A stretch of 64,000 nt of DNA, taken from the NCBI RefSeq assembly GCF_000299415.1, contig NZ_AMPG01000001.1, forward strand, positions 1,302,001 to 1,366,000, written 5' to 3'. The stretch comes from Candidatus Microthrix parvicella Bio17-1. GTDB taxonomy: Bacteria > Actinomycetota > Acidimicrobiia > Acidimicrobiales > Microtrichaceae. The notes under the pieces were generated by a model. It saw nothing but the letters and a program-made list of their open reading frames with translations. It searched no databases and was not told where the DNA came from. Each line of letters starts with the position of its first letter. Positions within the stretch are counted from its first letter, which is position 1. A program made the translations under genes and the position numbers. Positions 30,366 to 39,712 of the stretch are shown in pieces.

Positions 30366-31495
30366 CGGAAGTCCCCTTCGGCCACGAGCAACTCGGCTTT
30401 TTGGAAGTCCTTGCAGCTGACGTGCCCGGCGAAGGCCATCGACCGGGCCAGGGCGCCCACCAGGTTGGTGGTGCCGTCGGCGCCGACTGCCGGGCCATGC
30501 AGGATCTGCTGCAATGGACCGTTGGTGGTGACGTGCTCGACCCTGCTCCGGGGCAGGGTGGGATGATCGCTGCGGTGCGCCCACGTCCACCCGCCGGCGG
30601 GTGCCTCGGTCGCGGCTGCGAGCAGATCGCCCAACACCACCGCATCGGCCCCACAGCAGATCGCTGCGGCCAGGTCACCCGAATTGCGAACGCCCCCATG
30701 GGCGATGACGTGGCAGTACACGCCGGTTTCGTCGAGGTGTCGGATGCGGGCCGCACGGGCGTCAGCGATGGCGGTTGCCGACGCGGCCCCGATGCCCAAC
30801 ACGTTGCGGGTCGGGCCAACGCGGCCGGGGCCCACCCCGACCAGTACCCCGGCGGCGCCGGTGCGCATCAGGTGAAGGGCGGCCGAATACGAGGTGCACC
30901 CCCCGACGATGGTGGGGACCTCCAAGCGTCGCAACACCCTCTTCAGGTTCAGTGGCTCACCATCTGAGACATGCTCCGCCGACACCACGGTGCCCTCGAT
31001 CACCAGCAGGTCGGGTTCGGCTGCCAGGATGGCCTCGAGCGAAGCTTCGACCAGTCCGGGGCTGACCGCCAATGCCACGGTGGCCCCACCGGAGCGCATC
31101 TCCGCCACGCGGGCTTTGACCAATTCTGGGCGGACCTCGGGCCGCCCAAGGGAATGCACCCGGTCGAGCACCTCGACAGCAGCGCCCTCAGCGGCCGGAT
31201 CGATCCCAGCGATTTCGGCCAAGGCGGGCGCCGGATCCTCGTGGCGGCACCACACGCCCTCGGAGTGAAGCACCCCGAGTGCGCCGGCATTCGACATGGC
31301 CACAGCTGTTGCAGGGCTGACCACCCCGTCGGACGGCGCGGCCACGATGGGCGAATCAAAGCGCAGCGCATCGATCTGCCAGGAGGTGTCCACCTCCGCG
31401 GGATTTCGTGTTCGACGGCTGGGAACGATGTCGAGTTCAGCCAGGCGGTAGCCGCGTCTGGCGGACTTACCCAGTCCGATCTGCGTTTCGGCCAC
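30362..31495 (-). CDS. guaB3: GuaB3-type IMP dehydrogenase-related protein lacking the catalytic Cys
   Basis: 377 residues from the GTG at 31495, which has GGGAG 5 bases upstream. Matches actinobacterial GuaB3: [82 protein letters not shown]. The catalytic loop reads GPGRVGPTR (about residues 222-230), where IMP dehydrogenases have Cys in GPGxx[14 protein letters not shown] also replaces AAPMDSVVSP. It is coupled to guaA, so a role in guanine nucleotide supply or its regulation is likely, but IMPDH activity is doubtful. Confidence 0.85.
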   Translation of the reverse strand: MAETQIGLGKSARRGYRLAELDIVPSRRTRNPAEVDTSWQIDALRFDSPIVAAPSDGVVSPATAVAMSNAGALGVLHSEGVWCRHEDPAPALAEIAGIDPAAEGAAVEVLDRVHSLGRPEVRPELVKARVAEMRSGGATVALAVSPGLVEASLEAILAAEPDLLVIEGTVVSAEHVSDGEPLNLKRVLRRLEVPTIVGGCTSYSAALHLMRTGAAGVLVGVGPGRVGPTRNVLGIGAASATAIADARAARIRHLDETGVYCHVIAHGGVRNSGDLAAAICCGADAVVLGDLLAAATEAPAGGWTWAHRSDHPTLPRSRVEHVTTNGPLQQILHGPAVGADGTTNLVGALARSMAFAGHVSCKDFQKAELLVAEGDFR

Positions 31496-31606
31496 GGCTA
31501 CTCCCGTCGGGTGGCTGGATCCGGCGGCGTCGACCACGTCGACGCACCGGTTGGGGAAAGCGGTCAATGCTAGCGCCGGCGCCAAGGTGGCCCCCGGGGC
31601 CGGGCA

Positions 31607-31996
31607 TCAGGGACGCAGCGAGCGCAGCAGTTGCTTGGCGATCGTGGCGTTCATCTCCCAGGCCGCCCGGCGCCCGGCCTCGGTGACCTGGCGAACCACG
31701 CTGCCACCCGTGGCCTCTTCGATGCCGTCGAGGCTGCTCATCAGCGCGTCGGCCGACGCGTCGGTGGCCTTGTAACCCATCGTCGTCAATGCCTTCATCA
31801 AGTCTGACTGGGCGACCGGGCCCGGCGCCGACGAAGCAATGACGCGCAGCGCTTCCTTGGTCACCTCCGCGCCCTGTGTGATCGCCTCTGCCGGGGTCAG
31901 CTGACCGCTGGGTTCACCCTCCAGAGAGGCCAGCCAGCGGCGCACCTTGACCACGATCTCACCGTGTGTTTCACCCTCGAAGCTCAGCGTCGGCAT
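31607..31996 (-). CDS. Conserved-looking small protein of unknown function
   Basis: 129 residues, soluble. N-terminal MPTLSFEGETHGEIVVKVRRWLAS is followed by a helical part (SDLMKALTTMGYKATDASADALMSSL) that could fold as a small DNA- or protein-binding helical domain, and it ends basic. No family recognised. It stands 111 bases upstream of guaB3 on the same strand and may be its first co-transcribed gene. Confidence 0.7.
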   Translation of the reverse strand: MPTLSFEGETHGEIVVKVRRWLASLEGEPSGQLTPAEAITQGAEVTKEALRVIASSAPGPVAQSDLMKALTTMGYKATDASADALMSSLDGIEEATGGSVVRQVTEAGRRAAWEMNATIAKQLLRSLRP

Positions 31997-32077
31997 AACC
32001 GCACCCTACCGCTGTCACCCTCGCCTGCGTCGCCCCTGTCCGGTTGGCCCAGCACCGAGGCACGGCGCCTCATCTCA

Positions 32078-32872
32078 CTACGTTCGGACCCAGGTGGCAG
32101 GGTCCTGTCGGGGAGGAACCGCCACGTCGAGCAATCGCGCCAACAGGTCGCGCAACATGGCGGCTGTGGCGCCCCAAATCACATCGGGGCCCAGGTCGAA
32201 AAACGAGATGGGCCAAGACATATCGCCCATCCCCCATCGTTCCTCCCAGAACACCCCCGGCTTCAACAGGTGCACGAGCGGCACGTGAAGCACCTCGGCC
32301 ACCTCGTTGGGTGAGGCGATCCAAACGTTGGGCCGATGTTCGGCCACGGCAACGAACGGCACGATCCAACGCCCGGATGAGGCGGTACGAAGCGGGTGGA
32401 GGTAGCCCGCCACGTCGACGTCGCCACGTCGAAGCCCAACCTCCTCGGTCGCCTCCCGCAATGCGGTGTCGACCAGGGCCTCGCCGGGGTCTTGGGCGCC
32501 CCCCGGGAGGCTGAGCTCACCGGCGTGGGCGCGCAGGTGCCGGCTGCGGCGGGTGACGATCACCTCCAGTTCGTCGTCGGCGGCGGGCGCCAACACGGCC
32601 AGGACCGACGCCGCCGGCCCTACGTCGGCGACGTCGATTGGTGACGTCTCGAGTGCGCCGGCGGAGATGGACCTGCCGATCGATGCAACGGTCAGCCGAC
32701 GCGCCCCGGACGGAAGCCCTGCCCAGGGCGCCTCAGCGCCGGGTGTCCACAGCTGCGGCCGAGGCAGATGTTGACGTGCGGAACGACCCGGGCTCACACC
32801 AACCACCCTAACGCGGTCGACCGACCACCCATCCCACACTCCGTGACCTTCGCCGGAATTACGGTCACTCAT
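32078..32872 (-). CDS. NUDIX hydrolase, probable CoA pyrophosphatase
   Basis: 264 residues from the ATG at 32872. The Nudix box is GGAQDPGEALVDTALREATEEVGL read in pieces: GGAQDPGEAL, then REATEEVGL. It is preceded by VTRRSRHLRAHAGELSLPGG, the extra motif of the NudL/CoA diphosphatase group. The product would cleave CoA or related dinucleotides. The N-terminal 60 residues are basic and probably disordered. The frame is open upstream but has no better start. Confidence 0.85.
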   Translation of the reverse strand: MSDRNSGEGHGVWDGWSVDRVRVVGVSPGRSARQHLPRPQLWTPGAEAPWAGLPSGARRLTVASIGRSISAGALETSPIDVADVGPAASVLAVLAPAADDELEVIVTRRSRHLRAHAGELSLPGGAQDPGEALVDTALREATEEVGLRRGDVDVAGYLHPLRTASSGRWIVPFVAVAEHRPNVWIASPNEVAEVLHVPLVHLLKPGVFWEERWGMGDMSWPISFFDLGPDVIWGATAAMLRDLLARLLDVAVPPRQDPATWVRT

Positions 32873-32934
32873 GGTAGTTGGCACGGGGGCAGGAGCACCA
32901 GGCGGAGGTGACGGATGCCCGGCACCCGAAAACG

Positions 32935-32975
32935 GACGATGGGGAGTGCCCCACAAGGAGGCACTCCCCATCGTC
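32935..32975 (-). terminator. Intrinsic terminator of groS-groL
   Basis: A 16-bp perfect stem (GACGATGGGGAGTGCC with its complement) around a 9-base loop, followed in the leftward direction by CGTTTTC. It begins 50 bases after the groL stop. Confidence 0.85.
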
Positions 32976-33025
32976 ATCGACCTCATCTACCTCGGCGGTC
33001 ACCGAGGATGTCTGAGGTCAGGGCG

Positions 33026-34678
<1,653 letters not shown>

Positions 34679-34697
34679 TCAGATCGTTTTCGTGGGC

Positions 34698-34988
34698 TCA
34701 GGCGTCGATGACGGCGAGCACGTCACGGGCGGACAGGATCAGCAGGTCGTCACCGTCAACGGTGATCTCGGTGCCGCCGTACTTTGAGTAGACGACCGTG
34801 TCACCGGTGGAAATGTCCATGGGGACGCGGTCGTTGTCGTCGCCGATACGACCGGGGCCGACGGCCATGACCGTGCCCTGCTGGGGCTTCTCCTTGGCGG
34901 TATCGGGAATGACCAGGCCGCTGGCCGTGGTCTCCTCGGCGTCGTCGGCTTTGACGACGATCCGGTCTTCGAGGGGCTTGAGCTTCAT
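34698..34988 (-). CDS. groS: Co-chaperonin GroES
   Basis: 96 residues from the ATG at 34988 with GGAGG 6 bases upstream. [19 protein letters not shown], the mobile loop [18 protein letters not shown] and the end [25 protein letters not shown] are standard. It caps the GroEL chamber. The upstream frame extension crosses the CIRCE operators and is not coding. Confidence 0.97.
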   Translation of the reverse strand: MKLKPLEDRIVVKADDAEETTASGLVIPDTAKEKPQQGTVMAVGPGRIGDDNDRVPMDISTGDTVVYSKYGGTEITVDGDDLLILSARDVLAVIDA

Positions 34989-35027
34989 GCAATGCCTCCA
35001 TTGTTCGCAGCCCGGCATCTCCGGGAG

Positions 35028-35054
35028 CTGGCACTCGTGATTGACGAGTGCCAG
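35028..35054 (-). promoter_or_regulatory. CIRCE operator, proximal
   Basis: CTGGCACTC-N9-GAGTGCCAG, a perfect inverted repeat matching the HrcA-binding CIRCE consensus TTAGCACTC-N9-GAGTGCTAA in the core. It lies 40 bases before the groS start. Confidence 0.9.
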
Positions 35055-35056
35055 TT

Positions 35057-35083
35057 CTAGCACTCGATCAGGGCGAGTGCTAG
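35057..35083 (-). promoter_or_regulatory. CIRCE operator, distal
   Basis: CTAGCACTC-N9-GAGTGCTAG, perfect inverted repeat, closest of the two to the CIRCE consensus. Its centre is 29 bases from that of the proximal site, and it ends one base before the tsaD stop codon at 35085. Confidence 0.95.
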
Positions 35084-35084
35084 T

Positions 35085-36122
35085 TCACCCCAGCCGGAGG
35101 CCCGGTACCGCCGGCAACTCCAACCCACTCGGCCCATCCGAGGCCAGGCGATACCAACCGGCGGCCGCCACCATGGCCGCATTGTCGGTGCAGTACTCCC
35201 TGCCGGGCACCAGGCACTGAAGGCCCGCACGCGCGGCATCGGAGGCGACCCGCTCCCGTAGCGGGGAGTTGGCTGCGACGCCTCCGGCCAGAGCCACCCC
35301 GGCCACAGCGTGCTCCGCCGCCGCACGGGCCAACTTAAGCGCGAGCACATCGACGACGGCGGCCTGAAATGACGCCGCCACATCGTCGGTCGCCACCTCA
35401 CGATGACGACGGACATGATTGATCACCGCCGTTTTGAGCCCGGAGAACGAGAAGTCGAAACCGGAGTTGGCCATGGCCCGGGGGAAATCAATGGCGGTCG
35501 GGTCGCCCGAAGTGGCCGCCGCTTCGATCGCCGGCCCGCCCGGGTACCCAAGGCCGAGAAATCGAGCAACCTTGTCAAACGCCTCGCCGGCTGCATCGTC
35601 GAGCGTTCCACCGATCAGCAGGTACTCGCCGGGAGCATCAACCAGCACCAACTGGGTATGCCCGCCCGACACCAGCAACACCATCTGAGGCAGCAACACT
35701 TCACCATGTTCCAGTTGAGCCGCGTAGAGATGGGCCTCCAGGTGGTTCACCCCCACGAGGGGCAAGCCCCAACCCAGCGCCAGGCCTTTGGCGCCGGACA
35801 GACCCACCAACAGCGCGCCGATCAGCCCCGGCCCGTGGGTGACGGCGACCGCGTCGAGGTCGTTGGAGGCGACCCCCGCCTCGACCATGGCCTGGGCCAC
35901 CACCGGCACCAGCAACTCCAAGTGCGCGCGGCTGGCGATCTCGGGCACGACGCCACCAAACCGAGCGTGCAGATCCACCTGGGAGGACACCACCGAGCTG
36001 AGGACATCGGAGCCCCGCGCCACGACGGCGGCCGCGGTCTCGTCACACGAAGTCTCAATCCCAAGGATCAGGCCACGGGTGGGGGTCGTCGGCGACCGAT
36101 CGGTCTGGTCGTGATCGTTCAC
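35085..36122 (-). CDS. tsaD: tRNA threonylcarbamoyladenosine (t6A) synthase subunit TsaD
   Basis: 345 residues. Transfers threonylcarbamoyl to A37 of ANN-decoding tRNAs with TsaB and TsaE. Contains ILGIETSCDETAAAVV, the metal motif VNHLEAHLYAA, LLVSGGHTQLVLV, and the late GGVAANSPLRERV. A GTG start overlaps the rimI stop as GTGA. The gene runs up to the CIRCE sites of groS, so the groESL promoter lies near its 3' end. Confidence 0.96.
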   Translation of the reverse strand: MNDHDQTDRSPTTPTRGLILGIETSCDETAAAVVARGSDVLSSVVSSQVDLHARFGGVVPEIASRAHLELLVPVVAQAMVEAGVASNDLDAVAVTHGPGLIGALLVGLSGAKGLALGWGLPLVGVNHLEAHLYAAQLEHGEVLLPQMVLLVSGGHTQLVLVDAPGEYLLIGGTLDDAAGEAFDKVARFLGLGYPGGPAIEAAATSGDPTAIDFPRAMANSGFDFSFSGLKTAVINHVRRHREVATDDVAASFQAAVVDVLALKLARAAAEHAVAGVALAGGVAANSPLRERVASDAARAGLQCLVPGREYCTDNAAMVAAAGWYRLASDGPSGLELPAVPGLRLG

Positions 36123-36631
36123 GGATCCAGTTTCGCGCGGATGGACTCCAACCTTCGTTTGTACCCTGGCTGCTCCACACCGCGTGCCCAGAGGATCAAG
36201 GCGTCCTCGGTTGGCGACGAGTAGTACCGGGGTCGCACTCCCTCAGGGGCAAAACCAAATCGGCGGTAGAGCGCCTGGGCCGGTTGATTCGATACCCGAA
36301 CCTCCAGGGTGGCGTCCACCACCCCGGCCGCCGAACCGAGGTGCAACAACTCCAGCAGCAGGCGCGTTCCGACAGCGCGACGACGGAACGTAGGATCGAC
36401 CGCCATGGTGGTCACGTGGCCTTCGTCAGCCACCTGCATCAAGCCACCAAACCCGATCACCTGCGGACCGACCATCGCCACCAGGTAGTGGTGCGAGGTC
36501 GGCTGGAGCAGTTCGTTGGCAAACAGTTGGCGACTCCACGGGTGCCCGTTGGTCACCTCCTCGATACGCACCACAGCCGCCAGGTGTCGCCGACGCATCG
36601 GCCGGATACGCAGGTGCTCGGCGATGTTCAC
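36119..36631 (-). CDS. rimI: Ribosomal-protein-S18-alanine N-acetyltransferase-like GNAT
   Basis: 170 residues from the GTG at 36631 (SD AGG 5-6 bases upstream; GTG 36637 is possible). GNAT fold: IRPMRRRHLAAVVRIEE, NGHPWSRQLFANEL, VTTMAVDPTFRRRAVGTRLL (acetyl-CoA loop) and LEVRVSNQPAQALYRRFGF. The position between tsaB and tsaD is the standard rimI slot. The frame continues upstream through a region that is not conserved. Confidence 0.88.
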   Translation of the reverse strand: MNIAEHLRIRPMRRRHLAAVVRIEEVTNGHPWSRQLFANELLQPTSHHYLVAMVGPQVIGFGGLMQVADEGHVTTMAVDPTFRRRAVGTRLLLELLHLGSAAGVVDATLEVRVSNQPAQALYRRFGFAPEGVRPRYYSSPTEDALILWARGVEQPGYKRRLESIRAKLDP

Positions 36632-36683
36632 GCTCACCTGCTCAGGATCGCACGTCCACCGGTCCGCGCCGCGATGTGATTCG

Positions 36684-36827
36684 TCAAAACAAACCGTGCC
36701 GGTTACGACGGCGACCCGCCGTCCACCACTCGATCGTGTTCCCGGCAATCCGCGCTGCCGGCGGCTCGGCATTCCCCGTAAAGAAGGTCTCGCTCATTCC
36801 ATCTCGCAGTTCGTCGGTGCGACCCAT
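36684..36827 (-). CDS. Possible 47-residue protein
   Basis: ATG frame just upstream of rimI. Sequence pieces DELRDGMSETFFTGN and RIAGNTIEWWTAGRRRNRH have protein-like composition, unlike shadow frames here. It overlaps the 3' end of the PPOX remnant in another frame. No good Shine-Dalgarno and no known family. Confidence 0.3.
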   Translation of the reverse strand: MGRTDELRDGMSETFFTGNAEPPAARIAGNTIEWWTAGRRRNRHGLF

Positions 36828-36997
36828 CCCCCATGACGATCAACCAAGAACCACGGGTCGCCTCGTTGGTCAATGTCTTGCAGCGCAACCGGACAAGAGG
36901 AGATCGTTCCGTGTTCATCCTGCGTTGCCAACATCGCAACCTGCACACCACTCAACCTGCGTTGCAATTCTTCCACGGTTTCAATTCGATTTGTCAT
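36794..36997 (-). pseudogene. Truncated PPOX-type (general stress protein 26-like) protein
   Basis: 67 residues. MTNRIETVEELQRRLSGVQVAML then ATQDEHGTISSCPVAL and DPWFLVDR match the first strands of pyridoxamine-phosphate-oxidase-like stress proteins, which are normally about 150 residues. It stops soon after the first half of the flavin fold. None of the other frames supplies the missing half. GAGGAG sits 6 bases before the ATG, so it is still set up for translation. It belongs to the stress island. Confidence 0.6.
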
Positions 36998-37172
36998 GTG
37001 ACACTCCTCTTGCCTCGTTATGAGCGAGAGTAGATGTTGACGTTTTTCCATCGATGAGGCTTCGTGACGAATACGTACCATCGGGCAGCGGGCGCGGCAG
37101 CGGCCCCTTTCCTTCGTCACGCACGTCACGAGGTCAGGGGCCGCTGCGGCATCGGTGCGGTGGGCATGCCGC

Positions 37173-37328
37173 CTAGAACCAGTGATTTCTCCCACCGATC
37201 GCGTTGCCGGTGGCGCCGAGGATCCAGAAGATCAAACCAACCACCGCCAAAATACCGCCGATGGTGTACAGAATTCCAATGTCAGCCAGTGCGCCGATGA
37301 TGATGAGAATGACACCAAGAATGATCAT
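37173..37328 (-). CDS. DUF6131-like small membrane protein
   Basis: 51 residues. Two hydrophobic helices (ILGVILIIIGALADIGI and IGGILAVVGLIFWILGA) then a Gly/His-rich tail GGRNHWF. This is the plan of the actinobacterial DUF6131 family of unknown function. AGGGAGGG lies upstream of the ATG, and a stress-sigma-type promoter lies about 63 bases upstream. Confidence 0.82.
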   Translation of the reverse strand: MIILGVILIIIGALADIGILYTIGGILAVVGLIFWILGATGNAIGGRNHWF

Positions 37329-37390
37329 GATGTGGGCCCTCCCTCAAGGCCTGAGGCGTCGAGACAACCTGTCTCGCTCGCCCCTTCTCA

Positions 37391-37415
37391 ATACCCGGAA
37401 CTCGATCGGAGAAAC
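37391..37415 (-). promoter_or_regulatory. Stress-sigma (SigB/SigF-type) promoter of the DUF6131 gene
   Basis: Leftward GTTT (37412-37415), 15-base spacer, GGGTAT (37391-37396). This fits the GTTT-N15-GGGTA form of actinobacterial SigF/SigB promoters. Predicted leader about 55 bases. Confidence 0.65.
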
Positions 37416-37502
37416 ACCCAGGTCAAACTTTTTCCACGCCTTATCCATGCTGCCGTGCGTGGTATCGGACCGATACCGTGGCCTGGGGATGACCCCACGC
37501 GA

Positions 37503-37535
37503 ACGAGCCGCCGCTCTTGAAAAGCGGCGGCTCGT
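37503..37535. terminator. Strong hairpin downstream of csbD
   Basis: 13-bp perfect stem ACGAGCCGCCGCT / AGCGGCGGCTCGT around a 7-base loop, 45 bases after the csbD stop. No clear T-tract follows in either direction. It separates the csbD and DUF6131 units. Confidence 0.65.
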
Positions 37536-37579
37536 GAATTGGTCACATCGACCCTCCCGTAGACGAGGGTACGTGCATG

Positions 37580-37822
37580 TCAGTCCTGGTTGGACTTTTG
37601 CCGTGCTTCGGCTGCTTCGGCCTGTGCGTCGGCCTTTCGGGCCTCGGTCTGCTTCTCGGCAGCGTCACGCTGAGCGTCGGCCTTGTCTTGCTGAGCCTCG
37701 CCCTCACGCTTCAGTTCATCGTTGCCGACGACCGAACCGACCGCCTCCTTCGCCTTGCCCTTCACTCCTTCGAAGGCGCCCTTCGCGCCCTTTTCAACTG
37801 CGGAATCATCGTGGTCAGCCAT
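37580..37822 (-). CDS. CsbD-like general stress protein
   Basis: 80 residues. VEKGAKGAFEGVKGKAKEAVGSVVGNDELKREG is the CsbD motif, followed by a charged Ala/Glu/Gln helix (DAQRDAAEKQTEARKADAQ). CsbD proteins are small soluble proteins induced by the general stress sigma in Bacillus. The ATG at 37822 has AAGGAG 6 bases upstream and a SigB/SigF-type promoter 31 bases upstream. A hydrophobic antisense frame here is a shadow. Confidence 0.9.
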   Translation of the reverse strand: MADHDDSAVEKGAKGAFEGVKGKAKEAVGSVVGNDELKREGEAQQDKADAQRDAAEKQTEARKADAQAEAAEARQKSNQD

Positions 37823-37853
37823 GGGAGGCTCCTTTGTCTCGGGGAATTGGGGA

Positions 37854-37878
37854 GTACCCGTCAGGGCCACCGCTAAAC
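37854..37878 (-). promoter_or_regulatory. Stress-sigma (SigB/SigF-type) promoter of csbD
   Basis: Leftward GTTT (37875-37878), 15-base spacer, GGGTAC (37854-37859), giving a leader of about 25 bases before the csbD start. Same form as the DUF6131 promoter. Confidence 0.75.
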
Positions 37879-38021
37879 CCGCACTACCAGAATTCGCATC
37901 CGGGGAGAACGCTGCTCAAGAACGTTGCCCCGGTTTGGCGGGCGTCGACGAACAAGACGTGACAGCCATCGCCTGGCGGAACCGGCTGAACTGGCCCGTC
38001 CATGCGGGATAGGTTCAGGGC

Positions 38022-38330
38022 ATGGCCATGGAAACCCTCTCCGAAGCAATCACCCGGCTGGAACATGCGGGTTACACCGAAAGCGTGGCGGCCCATGACG
38101 ATGGAAAGTTGCATTGCTCAGGCTGTCGATCCACCTGCGAGCCGGATCACGTGACGATCGACGACGTCGTCCGTTTTGAAGGAGACAGCAACCCCGACGA
38201 CGAGGCAGTGCTCTTTGCGCTGGACTGCGGCCAACACAAAAGCCTGTACTCAATTGCGTTCGGGCCCGAAACACCACCGAACGACGTCGCTGCGGTTCGA
38301 GCACTCAGCAGACGGGCGCGTGACCGCTGA
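38022..38330 (+). CDS. Small protein with CxxC motif, function unknown
   Basis: 102 residues. ETLSEAITRLEHAGYTESVAAHDDGKLHCSGCRSTC, then VTIDDVVRFEGDSNPDDEAVLFAL and DCGQHKS. The family layout, with a Cys pair and an acidic DPDDE segment, occurs widely in bacteria under no firm function (sometimes wrongly named phosphoribosylpyrophosphate synthetase). AGGG precedes the ATG; the second ATG at 38028 is an equally good start. It diverges from csbD and converges with tsaB. Confidence 0.75.
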   Translation: MAMETLSEAITRLEHAGYTESVAAHDDGKLHCSGCRSTCEPDHVTIDDVVRFEGDSNPDDEAVLFALDCGQHKSLYSIAFGPETPPNDVAAVRALSRRARDR

Positions 38331-38368
38331 GGACGTCGACACCGGTCGCGTCATCGTCGCAGTGCCAA

Positions 38369-39070
38369 CTACCCCTGGTCGTTGCGCGTGACCCAGTTGA
38401 TCTCGGCGTCCGGCCTGCGAAGGTAGAGGGGCTCGATTTCGTATTGATCCACAAACTCCTCTCGCATCGCCTGGGGGTGCGCCAACTGCACCAACGATGA
38501 GGCCGAAGGCCGAGACAGGGCAGGATCGGCCAATTCCACGTGATCGATGCCACCGAAAACGTTGTCGTAGCGGTGCGCGCCGTCGCCCACCAGCAGTGTG
38601 TCGGCTGGATCGGCGGTGAGCTCGGACACGAGTTGCTCCGGGGCACCAATCCGATGCTCTCCTTCACGCTGCACGCCGCCCGGCACCGGCCAGTAGGTCG
38701 CCCAGTAGACCTCGCCGCGACGGGCGTCGATGACCGACACGACGCGCTTGTCTCCGTAGCGAAGCGGGAACGCCACCAGGTCGAGGCTGGGAACCCCCAG
38801 CATCGGTATGGCCAACGCATGGGCCATGGCCTTTCCGTGCGCAAGCCCCACCCGAAGTCCGGTGAACAGCCCCGGACCCACATCGACAGCAATCGCCGCA
38901 AGGTCCTGGGGTCGCCGATCGGCCTGCGCCATAAGAAATTCGATGGTCGGACCAAGCGCTTCAGCATGGCGGCGCCCTCCCAACAGGTGGGTTTCCGCCA
39001 GGACTCCGACGTGGTCCACCAGAGCAGCACCCACTCGATCGGTCGCAGTCTCGATGCCCAGGATCAGCAT
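38369..39070 (-). CDS. tsaB: t6A synthase subunit TsaB
   Basis: 233 residues. Inactive ASKHA paralogue that partners TsaD. ILGIETATDRVGAALVD, LLGGRRHAEALGPTIEFLM, IAVDVGPGLFTGLRVGLAHGKAMA and VSVIDARRGEVYWATYW are family motifs. Its ATG overlaps the tsaE 3' end by 7 bases. Downstream the conserved order is broken: rimI lies 1.7 kb away beyond the stress island. Confidence 0.93.
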   Translation of the reverse strand: MLILGIETATDRVGAALVDHVGVLAETHLLGGRRHAEALGPTIEFLMAQADRRPQDLAAIAVDVGPGLFTGLRVGLAHGKAMAHALAIPMLGVPSLDLVAFPLRYGDKRVVSVIDARRGEVYWATYWPVPGGVQREGEHRIGAPEQLVSELTADPADTLLVGDGAHRYDNVFGGIDHVELADPALSRPSASSLVQLAHPQAMREEFVDQYEIEPLYLRRPDAEINWVTRNDQG

Positions 39071-39708
39071 CGGTCGTCACGATCCCGCTCGACGTCAATG
39101 TGGCCGACCGCCTCGATCAGTGCGTCAGCCAGGCGCTCTCGGCGCGCCGCACCATGTCCCTCGGTTGCCACCTCGACGACCCTTCGGTTGGCGGAAACCT
39201 CATCAGGCACGTGCTGCACGTCGGCAGACGGCGCGACCGGGGGCTCATCGAACGGCACCAACTCCAGCTTTACGATCAGCCGCGTGCACGGCAGCAACGG
39301 TTCGATCATCTCGCCCCATTCGATCAAGGTGAGCGCATCGCCATCGAGCATCTCGTCCAGACCAAGCGCCTCGGCCTCATCCAACGATCCCAGGCGGTAG
39401 ACATCCAGGTGATTTACCACCAGAGCCTGAGTTTGGTCTGATCCCAACCGCACCCCGTGATAATGAGATGCGATGGTGAACGTGGGACTGGTCACCGGCT
39501 CCGACACCCCCAGCGCCCGAACCAAACCTTGAGTAAACGTGGTTTTGCCGGCACCGAGGTCGCCGGTGAGCACCACCACGTCGCCCGCCTCAACCCAGCC
39601 GGCCAGCGCCGCCGCCACCGCCTGCGTTCCTCCGGCCGACCTGGTGGACAGACGGTGGCGAGATCGGGTCAACCGTTCGTCCTCCGCTGCGGAGTGTCGT
39701 GCTGCCAC
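39064..39708 (-). CDS. tsaE: t6A synthase ATPase subunit TsaE
   Basis: 214 residues from a GTG at 39708, 4 bases after the alr stop. P-loop GDLGAGKTTFTQGL, SPTFTIASHY, HLDVYRL and LTLIEWGEMI are characteristic. The C-terminus is about 60 residues longer than usual (from DEPPVAPSADV), with no known domain. It drives the TsaBD complex with ATP. Confidence 0.93.
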   Translation of the reverse strand: MAARHSAAEDERLTRSRHRLSTRSAGGTQAVAAALAGWVEAGDVVVLTGDLGAGKTTFTQGLVRALGVSEPVTSPTFTIASHYHGVRLGSDQTQALVVNHLDVYRLGSLDEAEALGLDEMLDGDALTLIEWGEMIEPLLPCTRLIVKLELVPFDEPPVAPSADVQHVPDEVSANRRVVEVATEGHGAARRERLADALIEAVGHIDVERDRDDRC

Positions 39709-39712
39709 GAGC

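Noticed and set aside
37577-37876. Hydrophobic 99-codon frame antisense to csbD, resembling a membrane protein
   Set aside because: The hydrophobicity follows from the antisense of Ala/Glu/Gln codons. csbD has its own ribosome-binding site, promoter and family motif.
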